Position numbers and translations under genes: made by a program. Below are positions 1-12,947 of a stretch of 64,000 nt of DNA, in pieces. Within the stretch, counting starts at the first letter, position 1. Every line of letters begins with the position of its first letter. Source of the DNA: Luidia sarsii (Eukaryota; Echinodermata; Asteroidea; Paxillosida; Luidiidae); the NCBI GenBank assembly GCA_949987565.1, contig OX465113.1:1315764-1379763 (forward strand). Direction: 5' to 3'. The notes beneath the pieces were generated by a model. It worked only from the letters and a program-made list of their open reading frames with translations, was not told where the DNA came from and made no database searches.

Positions 1-364
1 ATTGGTAATCTAAAACGAAGTCATGAATGACGGCTGAGTAACATCCATCTCTGGGAATCTGCAACTTAACATCTAGATATTTCTCTTCTAACCGACTTCT
101 ACTTGTCCTCGTCCTAAACATAGCCAGATACAACATCTGTTGCATGACTAAATCTACCTCTTGGGTAACATATTGGCTCTAATAGTCGCCACATCAGTGA
201 GTTGACACAGATCATTCACCAGTACTGTCACCGCAAGCAACAACTCGGCCCAAGCAAAGCAGAATCAAATTCTTAGTCTGTCATGCGCTCTCGCTGTCCA
301 TTGGACGAGGTTAATCAGCTCCGAGTTTTCCTCCACTCTTTTTTTTTTCGTTTGTGCTCACCAG
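1..364. other. Non-coding sequence, probably intron of the DOMON gene
   Basis: The stretch ends in a pyrimidine-rich tract and a CAG acceptor at 362-364, just before the first recognisable exon. I see no coding exon, repeat array or start codon context in it. The N-terminal exons of the DOMON gene must lie before the window or be too short to recognise here. Confidence 0.5.
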
Positions 365-3300
365 GCCTGGCAAGGACATGCCAAAACTTCCCGGTGGTGT
401 ACAACTCGGGCGCCGAGCCCGACGGCGCGCCCTGGGGGGAGCCGGAGGGGGAGCCGGCAGCAGAGCCCGAGCCATCGGCAGAGCCGGCCGCGGAGCCGCC
501 ATCCGGGTCCACGGTAGGTCCACGCCGGGTATAATAGCCTCCATCGCCCCTCTCTCTCTGTCAACAACGACGCCGAGCTTTTAAGGAAGTGCTTCCGGCT
601 TCGTCAATCGCCCCGATGTTCTCTGTGGCTCACTGGAGCACTCGTGATATTGCAATCTTCCTGCTTACTCTTCCTCTGTATTATATATCGATCTATCTTT
701 TGGGTTTTTTTGGGGGTCCAGGGTCGACGTCGTCGCTCTGTGCGTGTCGTCCGCCACTCTCACGAAGGTTCTGACGAAATGGGCGAGTGCGTTCCATGGG
801 GGTCGGGCGGGGCCGCCGAACCTGGAGCAGAACCGGAGCCTGGAGCAGAACCGGAGCCTGGAGCGGAACCGGAACCATCTGCGGAGCCGGCTGGAGAGCC
901 TGAACCATCCGCAGAGCCGGGTGCACAACCCGAACCGGGCGCACAACCCGAACCGGGCGCGGAGCCAGAACCGGGCGCGGAGCCAGAACCCGAGCCAGAG
1001 GGTATGTGTTTGTATACAACGCATACAAGCGTTCAACCCCATACTGAACGTGCTATATAATAGAGTGCAGGGATATGTCCACTGCACGGCAGGGCGCCAA
1101 AAACAAAAGTTGGCAAAGAAGAAGAAAGAAAAACGGGCGGCAGAGATTCGCGGCGGGGTAATACACGTGACAATAGCTGCGCCAGGCCCTATCCGTGCTG
1201 CGCGTGCATTCGGCATGTAATTGCATCCATTCCACGTGCTGGCTGACTGCCAGTGATTCCGTGTGTATCTTGCCCAGATATTCCTGAAGACTCTGTAGGG
1301 ATTTAGAGGGAATAGATTATCGATTTCGGCGATCAAATGGGGCTGACCAGAGAGCCACGTTCTCATTACATGGGCATAATCCAATGATCAAAAGTACAAC
1401 TCAAAGTAATGAAAACAAAGGCTGCAATAAAAAGCTTTGTGACATAAATGTCCAAAATCACAGATTCCAAAAATGTACAGGGTCTGACATTTCAATCCGA
1501 TGTCCCCGAGGAGGGTTTTACTGCAATCGAAATGCCACACCCTCCTATTTGTTTGTGTAAACCAACTAGGATTAAACAGGTGCTAGATTTTTTTTACAAT
1601 AGGCCTTTTCAAATTGATCATGGTTTTTGGTTTTTTTACAGGTGAACCTGGCAGCTCAGGTGGTAAGTTACCCTCATATTATATAGTTACCCCCCCACAA
1701 AGGACAAAGGATTAAAACTGCTCATCAGGACATTTTGGAAACAAGTTTTGTGTTTGCAATGTCCACAAAAATGTCCCTTTGTTGGGTCATAATTGTTAAC
1801 GATCCATTGTATTATTTTGTACGTGCCTCAATCCTATCCATACTTTGGTTCACATATTAGGCCTACGTCATGATGTGTTACAAAACTAATCATTGTAAAA
1901 GGCTAAAAAAAATGGACCAGATTTAAAATTTGGTCCCCACGGCACCTCTGAAGCGTCTCTGATTTACAAGCCTTGCTCTTTGAGACCCCATCAGTTACCG
2001 TGCATCGATTAGCTCATTGCCCCCATCATGTATTACTTGTTTAGAATAACTGAGGGAAATAAACGGAAGGACATTATAAAGATATTTGAACGCCTGAACG
2101 CACTTATGCCTTTTTGCCGGGCACCAGCCACTGAACGCACTTATGCCCTTTTTGCCGGGCACCAGCCACTGAACGCACTTGCAATGTGTCCTTTTTGCCG
2201 GGCACCAGCCACTGAACGCACTTATGCCCTTTTTGCCGGGCACCAGCCACTGAACGCACTTATGCCTTTTTGCCGGGCACCAGCCACTGAACGCACTTAT
2301 GCCCTTTTTGCCGGGCACCAGCCACTGAACGCACTTATGCCTTTTTGCCGGGCACCAGCCACTGAACGCACTTATGCCCTTTTTGCCGGGCACCAGCCAC
2401 TGAACGCACTTATGCCCTTATTGCCGGGCACCAGCCCCTGAACGCACTTATGCCTTTTTGCCGGGCACCAGCCACTGAACGCACTTACGCCCTTTTTGCC
2501 GGGCACCAGCCACTGAACGCACTTATGCCCTTTTTGCCGGGCACCAGCCACTGAACGCACTTACGCCCTTTTCGCCGGGCACCAGCCACTGAACGCACTT
2601 ATGCCCTTTTTGCCGGGCACCAGCCACTGAACGCACTTACGGCCTTTTGCCGGGCACCAGCCACGACGCAATGAAAGCGCTGAAAGTTTCATATACCAAT
2701 GGCGTCCCTTATTTTGTTTCAATGTAGGTGGGCCCCAGCATCCCATGGACTGTATGGACATTGTCATCGGCATGGTGGATGGAGATATGTCCCGCGTGGG
2801 CGACTTCTACACCCGTGACCGCTCCACCCCCATGAGGGACACCTTCTACGGGGGCTCGGAGAGCCTGACAGCGGCCGGGGGAAAGCAGTACGAAGACTTC
2901 ACCCTCGTCAAGTTCCGCAAGAGCCTGACCTGTGAGTGAAGGGTTCTCGGCATTGTAGATGGCCTCTTTGAGTTGCAGATGGCCTCTTTGAGTTGCAGAT
3001 GGCCTCTTTGAGTTGTAGATGGCCTCTTTGAGTTGCAGATGGCCTCTTTGAGTTGCAGATGGCCTCTTTGAGTTGCAGATGGCCTCTTTGAGTTGTAGAT
3101 GGCCTCTTTGAGATGGCCTCTTTGAGTTGTAGATGGCCTCTTTGAGTTGCAGATGGCCTCTTTGAGTTGTAGATGGCCTCTTTGAGTTGCAGATGGCCTC
3201 TTTGAGTTGCAGATGGCCTCTTTGAGTTGTAGATGGCCTCTTTGAGTTGTAGATGGCCTCTTTGAGTTGCAGATGGCCTCTTTGAGTTGCAGATGGCCTC

Positions 3301-6300
3301 TTTGAGTTGTAGATGGCCTCTTTGAGTTGTAGATGGCCTCTTTGAGTTGCAGATGGCCTCTTTGAGTTGTAGATGGCCTCTTTGAGTTGCAGATGGCCTC
3401 TTTGAGTTGTAGATGGCCTCTTTGAGTTGTAGATTGCCTCTTTGAGATGGCCTCTTTGAGTTGTAGATGGCTTCTTTGAGTTGTAGATGGTCTCTTTGAG
3501 TTGTAGATGGCCTCTTTGAGTTGTAGATGGCCTCTTTGAGTTGTAGATGGCCTCTTTGAGTTGCAGATGGCCTCTTTGAGTTGTAGATGGCCTCTTTGAG
3601 TTGTAGATGGCCTCGTTGAGTTGTAGATGGCCTCTTTGAGTTGCAGATGGCCTCTTTGAGTTGTAGATGGCCTCTTTGAGTTGTAGATGGCCTCTTTGAG
3701 TTGTAGATTGCCTCTTTGAGTTGTAGATGGCCTCTTTGAGTTGTAGATGGTCTCTTTGAGTTGTAGATGGCCTCTTTGAGTTGTAGATGGCCTCTTTAAG
3801 TTGCAGATGGCCTCTTTGAGTTGTAGATGGCCTCTTTGAGTTGTAGATTGCCTCTTTCAGTTGTAGATGGCCTCTTTGAGTTGTAGATTGCCTCTTTGGG
3901 TTGTAGATGGCCTCTTTGAGTTGTAGATGGCCTCTTTGAGTTGTAGATGGCCTCTTTGAGTTGCAGATGGCCTCTTTCAGTTGTAGATGGCCTCTTTGAG
4001 TTGTAGATGGCCTCTTTGAGTTGCAGATGGCCTCTTTGAGTTGTAGATGGCCTCTTTGAGTTGTAGATGGCCTCTTTGAGTTGCAGATGGCCTCTTTGAG
4101 TTGCAGATGGCCTCATTGAGTTGCAGATGGCCTCATTGAGTTGCAGATGGCCTCTTTGAGTTGCATTCGAATCTTCTTAACCCCACTGATAATCGATATC
4201 ATTTGGCCACAGGGCCACTTTCGAATCCTGTTTAAACCGGTTGCTTTGTGCGTTTGTTTAATCACCTCAGCCACGGAGCCGTCTGATCACAGCATCGTGA
4301 ACGGCATGATGACCGCCATCTTTGCTCGGGGTCAGGACTACGGCCGTTACGTGCACAACCCTCCCAGCGGCATCGAATTCTGCACGGCCGACCAGCAATT
4401 CTACAAGCGCTTCGAGCTCAAGTACCACGGCACGCACCAGGACCAGCGCGGGCAAGTGCCCGGCTTCAACTTCTACGGTACGTCATCAGGAGAGTCCCCC
4501 GGTCCGACGGGCCGAAAGCACGCACTGTCCGAAACGTTGAGTCATCGGCTCTTCCGAGACCCATTTCTCCATCTCGCAAGAGATGATTTGCATGGCGTTT
4601 CCACCGCGTGCTTCCACCATGCACGTAAACCTTTCGATCTCATCAGATATTCGTGGCTCCCAATCTGACCCAAGTCTGTGACTCTGTCTGTGTGGATAGG
4701 CCTAAAGGGATGGATAACTTTAGACCCATATAGGTGGACTGCTGGTACAAAAAAAAACCCGAGGCATCCCAGCTCAGCCATTTTTCTGTTCCATATAGGC
4801 CTATTGGTTTTCCATTTTCAAAGATCTGCGGTGATCTTAAATCCACATTTCTTGAATATAATTATGTGGAACCAGGGAACTTGGGCTAAACTCATTTCAT
4901 GGGAATCTATATGGTAGACATTTAGCATCAATGATATGAGTCATCTCCTGTAATGCACTCTTCTGTCCAATCCCTGTACCCCAAGCTGACCTTACTACAC
5001 TCACGCCTAATGGGGTCGCCTGTGGCCAGTATCCGTTAGGTCGAGTTTAATTGAGAGAAAGGACTCGAGAAGAAGAAGACCAAAGACAAATTTCTTTTCT
5101 GCGAAGGGATCAGGATTAACAGTTAGGATTCTTGCAGTCATTTGTTTCCCGGTTTGTGAGATTGCTTCGTGGATTGCCTCATTTCAGAGGATCCTAACCC
5201 CACCCCAGTGGAGGGTCCATGCCAGGGCTCCTTCGCCCACCCCCAGGATTGTCAGGGAGACGCCTGCGACTACTCCATCACCTGGGCCTACGACGAGATG
5301 GACGACACCATCCGCTTCGACATCGTCGCCAAGACGGCCAGCGATCGCTGGACTGGAGTGGGCTTCTCCAGACAAGGCCAAATGGTGAGAATTTCAACCC
5401 GATACAGAATCTAATTTCATTCAATTTTAAAAGGCCCGATACAACATTGGGAAGATCGGAAAACATCGAAGTCCACAGATTCCCTTCTAATTTACACGGT
5501 TTGTAGATGGTCATGATAGAAGTTTCATTCAATTTAAAAGGCTCAATACAACATTGGGAAGATCGAAACACATCGAAGTCCACAGATTCCCTTCTAATTA
5601 ATTTACACAGTTTGTAGATGGTCATGATAGAATCCTCATATTGACATCTTACGGTATGGGATGCTGTACTTCTCGAGAAATCTTCACTCAAACGTCGAGA
5701 AACAGTTTAAGATAGAAGATAAAGACAGGTTGCCTGATCAGTGCCCAAACCGCAGTATGGGGATACGTCTGTCCCGCCAGAAAGAAGTGAATAATTAATT
5801 ACTAAAGCTTAACCCTGCTGACATTGGTAATGTCTCGACCTTTTCTGGGGACAGACGCCTCTAAGCTTACCCACGTAACTATCATCTAGCTATACGTGAC
5901 CAGCAACTCTAGAAGCAGAAGCAGAGAAACGTAAGACATTAAAAACGCACAGTCGCTCAAATAAGATCCAACCAGATCAGAACCAATCAAGTTATGATCA
6001 CATCAAATTGAATCAGATCGGATCAGCTTAGATAAGATATCAGAGCATCAGACCAGATCCAAGTGTCAATGTCGCTCACGTGTTGGGGTCACTTTTGTTG
6101 GTGTCGTCTGCAGATCGACTCTGACGCCGTGGTGGCCTTCATGACGGCCAGCGGCCAGGTCACGGTGGAGGACCGCTTCCTGGGGGGCAAGTCCTCGGGG
6201 GCCGTGGTGGTCGACGACACGGACAACCTGCAGGACGTCGCGGCCTCCTACAGCAACGGCGTGATGAACCTGAGCTTCAGACGGAAGAGAGACACCCAGG

Positions 6301-9300
6301 ACGACCAGGTGAGTAACCAGTCTCAGCAACCAGGCCTGACATCACACGGATCTCTGCGAACATCCTTAACCATCCAAAACCAAGTTACCCATCCAAGCCA
6401 TACGAACTGATGCAACCGCGCGAACACCGGTGATGAACGTGTAAACATCGCCACCAACACTACAATAATAGATGGTGATCAAAGAGAGTCGTTTGAAATG
6501 TATTCATGCACTGCAGAAACTGTGACACACCCGATGGGAAACATCTGAAGGTCTCGGAAAAAACCAGTTAAAACACTATGAATATCTACAGTACAGTGTG
6601 GTATAGTCCAGGGGGTCGGTGTTAGTAAGTAATAGAGACCTTCGCAACCAAATGTAGCACAAGGAATGCGGTCTTGGATCATCCAACGATCCAGTCCAAG
6701 TGTCCTTCCTCTTTTCGTCAAGAGTGGAGCATTTCCCAGTCGTTTCATCACCAGGCCAAACTCAGATTGAAGCACAATTACTGCAGCCCTAGCTCGCAAA
6801 TACTCTGAACGTACTTCACAATGGTCATCCATTTTGTTTGGTGCAGGACGTGGCGTTCACGGACGACCCGAACGAGTGCTTGAACTTGCTGGTCCCGATC
6901 CAGGGGGGCACGTTCACCGAAGGCTCCCCGAACCAACTCATGATCCACGCCCAGACGCCCGTCGTCAGCAGGAAGGTGTGCATCCGGGCGTGTGACGCAG
7001 GCAATACAGGTAAGACGCCGGGCCGTACAGTCAACGTGCAACGCACGGGTTACATGTTAGGCCTAAAGGCACATGAGAGCTATCTGCTGAGCAAACATTC
7101 TCTCGAGGTCGTTAGCTCAGCACGTAGCTCACCGTGTGCGCTGAACTTTTGGTGAGATTTCTGTCTCAAGAGGCCGTGAGACCAATATATATCCTGTTCG
7201 ATTTTGTTCGCCTCTCGTGGATGAAAACGCATCGTGTGCGGTGACTTGAGCTACGTGCTGAGCAAAAAATATATTTTGGGAAGCCATCACGTGAACAGAG
7301 CGTGCGCTTTTATTGGCCAGTTGTTATTTCGAGCAGGATAATCTCAAGGGCGTGATGTTTGGATCGTAGCTGGAGTTTTTCTGACAGATAAAAAGCCCAA
7401 ACGTGGAGCTAGGTGCTGACTTCGTAGGAACTCTCATCCACAGCTTTTGCCAATACATTTACGCAACGCTTCCGTTGTTTTGTCTCAGCATAATTTCATC
7501 ACAAGCAGTCTCAGATATAAGGTTCCTTTCTTGTTCAAAGATTCACGTTGGTGTCTGTGGTTCTTCTTCATTACTGATTTCTCCCGCGTCCTTCTAATTG
7601 TCCTAACTGTGCTCTGTCGCATAATCTGTTGGCCTTTTGAAAATCTTTCACCATTTCAAGTTTGTGCTCATGGACTAACGAGACTGTGATGCTATGATTA
7701 CATGACACGCAAAACAAATCATGGCAATTGAAGTGCGAAACAATGTGCACTTTGTTTGTTGAAAAAAAATAGCATCATTGTCTTAATACATTCTAATCCT
7801 CATTCCTGATCTTAATCCTGGATCTGATAATCCTCATGTCTGTACTAATCTCAACTGCTTCTCTAATCTGTCTATCCATGCACTAATATCCTTGATTATT
7901 TTACTGGTGGTATGAGAAGCTTCTACTACTGCTAAGCCTGGCTCCGCGTCTCTTCTCGCCTCCATTTCCGCTGGTGCCCTGCTCACTGGTGCCTATCTCA
8001 CTAAATGTCTGTTTCTCGACTAACCGTCCGTATAGGTGAGTGACGCCCACAACGCTATACCACTCTAAATCCATGTCATCCTCCAAAACTCTAACCCTTA
8101 ACTCCTATCCTCAACCCTAACCCATCCCTACCAACCTCATGACGGCTCTCTCAATAGGGCCTAATATCATTCATTCTCGTCAATTTTAAGTTATTAACTC
8201 ACAATCAGTCTCAACCCTTCTCAAACAAAGGACAAGAAAGAAAAACCAATCCAAAACCAGATTGGTTAATGTCAGTCCCTCTAATGATTACATACTATTA
8301 TAGGGTAAAGCATTCATGACGTGATTAGCCCTATTGCTTTCTCAAATTGTCAATAAATTATGATGATAGCTTGCAATATGCCATAGTGAAGGTTAAATCT
8401 GTCCCCAATATAAAATGAGTCTGGCCGGACACATTTTACCCGGTTGTGGCCATGTACATTTGTCCGGGGGACACATTTACCTGGATAAGTCTGTCCGAGA
8501 GACACTTTGATCCATAATTCCATAATTCTGTCCCCGGACACCGAAGCGAGGGGGGACAGAATTAGCCATCAATTCTGATCAGAAACAATAATTCAAAAGT
8601 TGCAAAAGCATCACCCAAAAGGTGCATTATGCTAGAACGTATGGCACTCCGTGGTGCATAGTGACATCTAGGAGTGTGATAATGTGCCATATTATAAAGG
8701 TGATGTATTCATTCATTATTATTCATTACTTAAATTCTCTTATGCCACACTCTGTATAAGTCCAATGCAGTATTTGCATTGCAGTGGTATGCGGCTTAGT
8801 GCAGTCAGAACCATCTATAAAATAATACTGGTACCTGCAGAAACTATGCCTGATTGGCTCTCTGAAAGAACTATACTGCAAACCAAAACATCGTTTCATT
8901 TCACTTCATTACACGCAAGAGCGATTCTATAGTCATATCCATTTTACTGAAAAATACCACTCTGAAAGTGCTGAATAATGCCTGCAGGGTGGCCACAGAA
9001 AAAGCATATTTTCAGACAACAGTCATAATTACAGTCTACCTCAGTACATATCCCTGTCGCCCACTAACCGTAAAAGTTAGTGCAATCCTTTGTTGGTGAG
9101 TATAATGGAGGCTAGCTGTTGGTGTGTGTGAATAGACCCCTCTACCGATGCCTGAGTTACTGTCAGATTGTTCAGGCATGCGTAAAGCTTGCATACATGT
9201 ATTTTTATAAATAGACATAAACCTGTCCATGTGTTTATTGATGGGGCTTGAAGGTTTGCATGGTTTGTGGTGTCGTGGTGTCACCGCAAACCTTTCGCTT

Positions 9301-9625
9301 ATAAGCCGTTTTCGAAAATGAAGGCTTAGACTCGGGCTCAGGCTTCCTCTCAGTCAGACAGTTAGAGGGCCTGACGTTTCGATCCTAGCAGGACCTTTCT
9401 CAAAGGCAAAGTGACGAGGACATACACGGACAGTCAGGGGAAGGAAAGCCCTGGCACACATGACAGAGGAAGGACAAAGGAGAAGCAAACTTTTTTTGTA
9501 GATTTCGATTTTGATTTCGATAACCAAGTGGTTTTTGTTTGTACTTGTCAGGAGATGCAAGCGTGACACTGGCCAGTCTCAGCACTCTGCTCGCATCCAT
9601 GCTGATGGTAGTCATGGCAACATGA
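365..9625 (+). CDS. Secreted or GPI-anchored multi-DOMON-domain protein (5' end missing)
   Basis: Nine exons join with consistent phase: 365-513, 722-1001, 1642-1662, 2728-2931, 4271-4477, 5188-5384, 6114-6308, 6847-7009 and 9552-9625, giving 496 visible residues and a TGA. Residues about 13-140 are low complexity, built from EP, GAEP and AEPEP repeats. Residues about 150-215 ([14 protein letters not shown] onward) read as the second half of a DOMON beta-sandwich. Residues about 288-430 are a complete DOMON domain, with the [16 protein letters not shown] and WTGVGFS strands, the DAVVAF strand and a VNLSF-type end strand followed by RRKRDTQD. The last exon gives a short hydrophobic tail ([18 protein letters not shown]) ending at the stop, as in GPI signals or a short membrane anchor. 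DOMON domains in FRRS1-type proteins and DBH bind haem or sugars; ligand and function here are unknown. The protein is probably extracellular. The gene ends tail to tail with FZR1. Confidence 0.8.
2092..2665. repeat. Minisatellite, 37-38 bp unit, about 15 copies
   Basis: The unit carries GAACGCACTTATGCC, then a T tract, then GCCGGGCACCAGCCACT. Copies differ mainly in the number of C and T residues (37 or 38 bp). It lies in the DOMON gene intron upstream of exon 2728-2931. Because two copies make 75 bp, frames stay open on both strands and produce long artificial ORFs. Confidence 0.95.
2953..4165. repeat. Minisatellite, 21 bp unit, about 58 copies
   Basis: The unit is AGATGGCCTCTTTGAGTTG plus T or C plus one base, repeated with few substitutions and two shortened copies (near 3111 and 3442). 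It fills about nine tenths of the intron between DOMON exons 2728-2931 and 4271-4477 and starts about 20 bp after the splice donor. The TTGCAG and TTGTAG variants alternate irregularly along the array. Confidence 0.97.
5432..5715. repeat. Partial tandem copies of a foldback element
   Basis: A segment starting AAAGGCCCGATACAACATTG occurs at 5432 and again, slightly diverged, at about 5537. Both continue through ACATCGAAGTCCACAGATTC and TGTAGATGGTCATGATAGAA. The same sequence appears in reverse orientation at 28330-28444, so this is a dispersed family. It lies in the DOMON intron after exon 5188-5384. Confidence 0.8.
7010..9551. other. Long last intron of the DOMON gene
   Basis: This 2.5 kb has no recognisable coding exon. 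At about 8390-8565 there is an imperfect inverted region rich in TGTCCCC, CGGACAC and GGGGGACA motifs that looks like a decayed foldback element. At 9366-9408 there is one copy of the dispersed element with the core CCTGACGTTTCGATCCTAGC. Confidence 0.5.
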
Positions 9626-10677
9626 ATAAGACGAACGTCTGGGGAAGCAACGAAAACCACAACCCACCTGGGGCAGGCAATGGTCAGCATCATAATATTT
9701 CATGGGAGGTTTCTAAAAAAAAAATGTCCAAGTCGATTTTTCCATCATTTCCTTTTGAAATTCCTTAGTTTGTGTTAATTTAGCGGAATTTGGATTGCTG
9801 AAAAAAAAATAATTGGGAAGCTAGGGGTAACCGACCGTATACATGTAAATCTATAATTTTAAATGTGAAAGTGAAAGTATTCTACTCAGAGTTTTATGCG
9901 TATTATGTGATTTTTCACTTGGTGTTTGAAGTAAAGCGTTTGGTTCAGTCCGGTAAGATTCCTGAGCATTTTTGTCAATGTATTAAACTTAATCATTTTT
10001 CTAGACAATCTATTACACCGCGTAAATTCAAATTCCAGTGGTCAGTTTTCATTGTAACAGTCGTCAAATTTGCTGTAAATTTGCTGTAAAAGTGGTCGAT
10101 TTCATTAGACTCGTGGTCACTCACGATCGATAGCAAGAGAACGAATAATGCACAAAAAACCATACGGCCTATTTCAACTTACGATGGCTAATCTATCGTC
10201 AATTGAGTTGCAATAGGCCGTAATGACATGAGACATCCGTGCATGGTGTTAGCAATATAGCAGGACTGCGCCACCGATGCAGCGGTCGTGGGTTCGAGTC
10301 CCTAGTCCATCACGATCGAATCCATGTTCTTATCATACTATGCCAATGGCACACATCTCAAAAGCTGTGTCCTTAAAATGTGTATAGGTGCAGAGATTTG
10401 TATATCTATTGTGATTCTCATATTTCTATATGGTATTCTATAACGTACCGCTAATAACAACAAAATTCATTATTATTTTGACGGGAAATTTATGTAAATT
10501 GGCATTATTTTTAGTCTTATAGAGCACTCTTGTGTTGAAAACGAGTTTATGAGCAGCTGTAAATCGCACCTAATGTCAAATGACTAGTTTTAGTGTGCCG
10601 CGAGGAAGTTGAAATTGGTTGATCTACAATAGGTGGTCAAAGAGACCACAACATTTGACTTCAAAACAAAATTTCAA

Positions 10678-10872
10678 AAATTGGACAGGATCGGGATTGG
10701 AACCACAGCCTCTGATTAAACGTACAAGCGCTATATTCAACTGAATCACCCATCCTCTGCCTGGCACCCGACTATTCGGGAAGGCCGCCATCTAAGGGCT
10801 GGATACCTCAGATGGAAGAGCGCTGGTACACCTCAATCCAAAGGTCTCGGGTTCAAGTCCCGGTCCAGTCAA
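10678..10872. repeat. Two tRNA-derived SINE heads in opposite orientation
   Basis: On the + strand, 10792-10871 contains an A-box-like GGATACCTCAGATGG and a B-box GGTTCAAGTCC followed by CGGTCCAGTC. Immediately to its left, 10678-10745 holds a diverged copy of the same sequence in reverse orientation (GGATTGGAACCACAGCCTCTG). Together they form an inverted pair. Confidence 0.75.
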
Positions 10873-12941
10873 ATTAGCTCCGCTCTTTCAAAAACAAAAA
10901 AATATACATACTTCGAATGCTTCAGAGGGTGTGAAACCCATGATTTGTGAAATTAACCGTGTGAAGTTTGACTGGATTCTGTGTTGGCCTAACAGTGGGT
11001 TGGAGTCGTGTTTTTCGGTATCACAGGCTGATGTACGGCCAGAAATGCCTCCATAACACTCAATGGTCCAATTCGTCGACATTCCGCGAGATATAATTAG
11101 TATCAAAGCTAAATAGATGTATTTTTTATGATGTGTACAATAGGCAATTATACAGGCCGCAGGCAATCATGCAGATGGGTATTTTCGTATTTTCTTTTTA
11201 GTCTCAGTTTCGGCACTGACTTCTCAGTCTCTAGCTTCGGTCTCGGTCTTAGACATCGAGGTCTCCGCCTCGGTCTGTCTTGGGCATCCATCGAGATCTC
11301 TCAAGTCTCATATTTCGAGGGGGTAACGAATAGGCCTACTTTCAAACAGAATTTTATCCGAATATTTTTGTCAACATAAGTACTGTAAATGTCAAACTGC
11401 ACAAACAAGATATCGAGTAATCGTGGTAGTTTGTAAATTGGTGGAATAAAAAAAATAGGAAAAAACGAAATTTGTTCTGAAAATTCATTGTCTTCTCCTG
11501 TGTGAGTGACATGTCAGTATACTAGAATATGATATGATGTCCTTGTTTGTAAAGTCAAGGCATTGATCTAGCTGCTCGTGAACACTAAGTGTTATCCAGG
11601 GCACAAGGTGATATTTTTTTTCCAGGCGGTAAGAGGGTTATAATGTATAAAAAGCATTTGGGCAGCACAACGGCTATTTCAACGGTCTCCCACGCAACTG
11701 ATGGGCCTACTGCCATCGAACTCCCTGAAGCTTCATTTGCAACAGGAGCTGAACAACCTTGCCCCACAAAATAAGATACGAGCAAAACCTTCATTTCGTG
11801 AAATATTCCTTTGGAAACCGTCCTGCCTGTCACACTGCATGCTCTAATGCCGTCCTTGACACAATGGCCAAAAGCAAAAACCACACAAAGACCAACCTAC
11901 GTGTATATACAGTGATCGCCAAGCTAAGGAATCCGTTTACTTTCACTTATTGTACAATTATTTACATGCATGCAGGCACCGCCCTGCTAACATGTGAACA
12001 TGTTTACCAACGCCAAATAGACGCGTGGGCCTCGGTAGGCTACACTGGCCTAACGCCTACACCATATTCAAGCTATATACACAACGATTTATCTAACCTT
12101 TGCGAGGAAAAACAAATCCCAAAAGCCAATAGTCCTGATTGATAAAATAGGGGATAAAATAAGTCAATACAGAGGTAAATAAATAAAAAAAACAATCCGA
12201 GTTAATTCCATAATTTACACTCCATGCATGAGGGGAATAAAGATATGAAATAAAAATAAAAATCATCAAATTGAAGAGGTGATGCTTTTCTTAAAGAGAG
12301 ACTTTTCTTAAAGATGGAAAATAGTAATTAAAAAAGTTTTATAAAAAGAACCAAAACAAAATTCCTGAGCAGAAAAAGAGGAAATTTGAAGTTAAAATCA
12401 GGACATGATTGAAACACAAATGAGCTGTTTTTGTTTTAAAACAGTCGCCCCCAAAAAATGTAATAGTCAGCTCAGCAAAACAAAAGACAAGAAGAATTAA
12501 ATGAAATAATATGACATGATTTCTGTTTTAAATGCAAGCGGTGATTCAATCGTCTGTCTTGGTCGCACCTATCGCTGAAGACTAAACAAAATAATCAAAC
12601 TCAATGATGCAGGGAGTTTTCCTATGAAACCAATACAAAACAATAATTGACTGAAGTGAAAAAAATTGCACCACATTTTTTTGCTTTCCAATTCTATTTC
12701 CTCTGTTTGTGTAACTCCTGTTGGCTGACAGAAAGCAACTGGACACTGCTTGTATCCATTCTTCAAGATACAAACCAAGGAGGAAAAGGGGTATTCCTGG
12801 TAGGATAATACAGAACGCAGGATGAAAGCAAAACAAAGTTGATCACTTTGGGGGAAACAAGATGGAAAGTTGAGGGAATACACACTGCTACCTGCAGTGT
12901 GTTCACTCCAATAGACCTCTGTCACTCACTGCACAGTTGCC

Positions 12942-12947
12942 TTTATT
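12942..12947 (-). promoter_or_regulatory. Possible FZR1 polyadenylation signal
   Basis: TTTATT on the + strand reads AATAAA on the minus strand, about 690 bp beyond the FZR1 stop codon. Position and sequence are plausible, but there is no transcript evidence. Confidence 0.35.

Noticed and set aside
665..1384. 239-codon minus-strand open frame
   Set aside because: It is the shadow of the [14 protein letters not shown] exon at 722-1001 and reads as Arg/Phe/Leu-rich nonsense.
1995..2773. Open frames on both strands through the 37-38 bp repeat and the 21 bp repeat
   Set aside because: Two 37/38 bp units total 75 bp and 21 bp is seven codons, so frames stay open by chance. The true gene skips these introns in phase.
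2953..4165. CRISPR-like array of direct repeats
   Set aside because: The units are contiguous 21 bp copies with no unique spacers, in an intron of a spliced eukaryotic gene. It is a minisatellite.
12569..12925. 118-codon minus-strand open frame
   Set aside because: It lies between the FZR1 stop and a plausible polyadenylation signal, so it is most likely 3' untranslated sequence.
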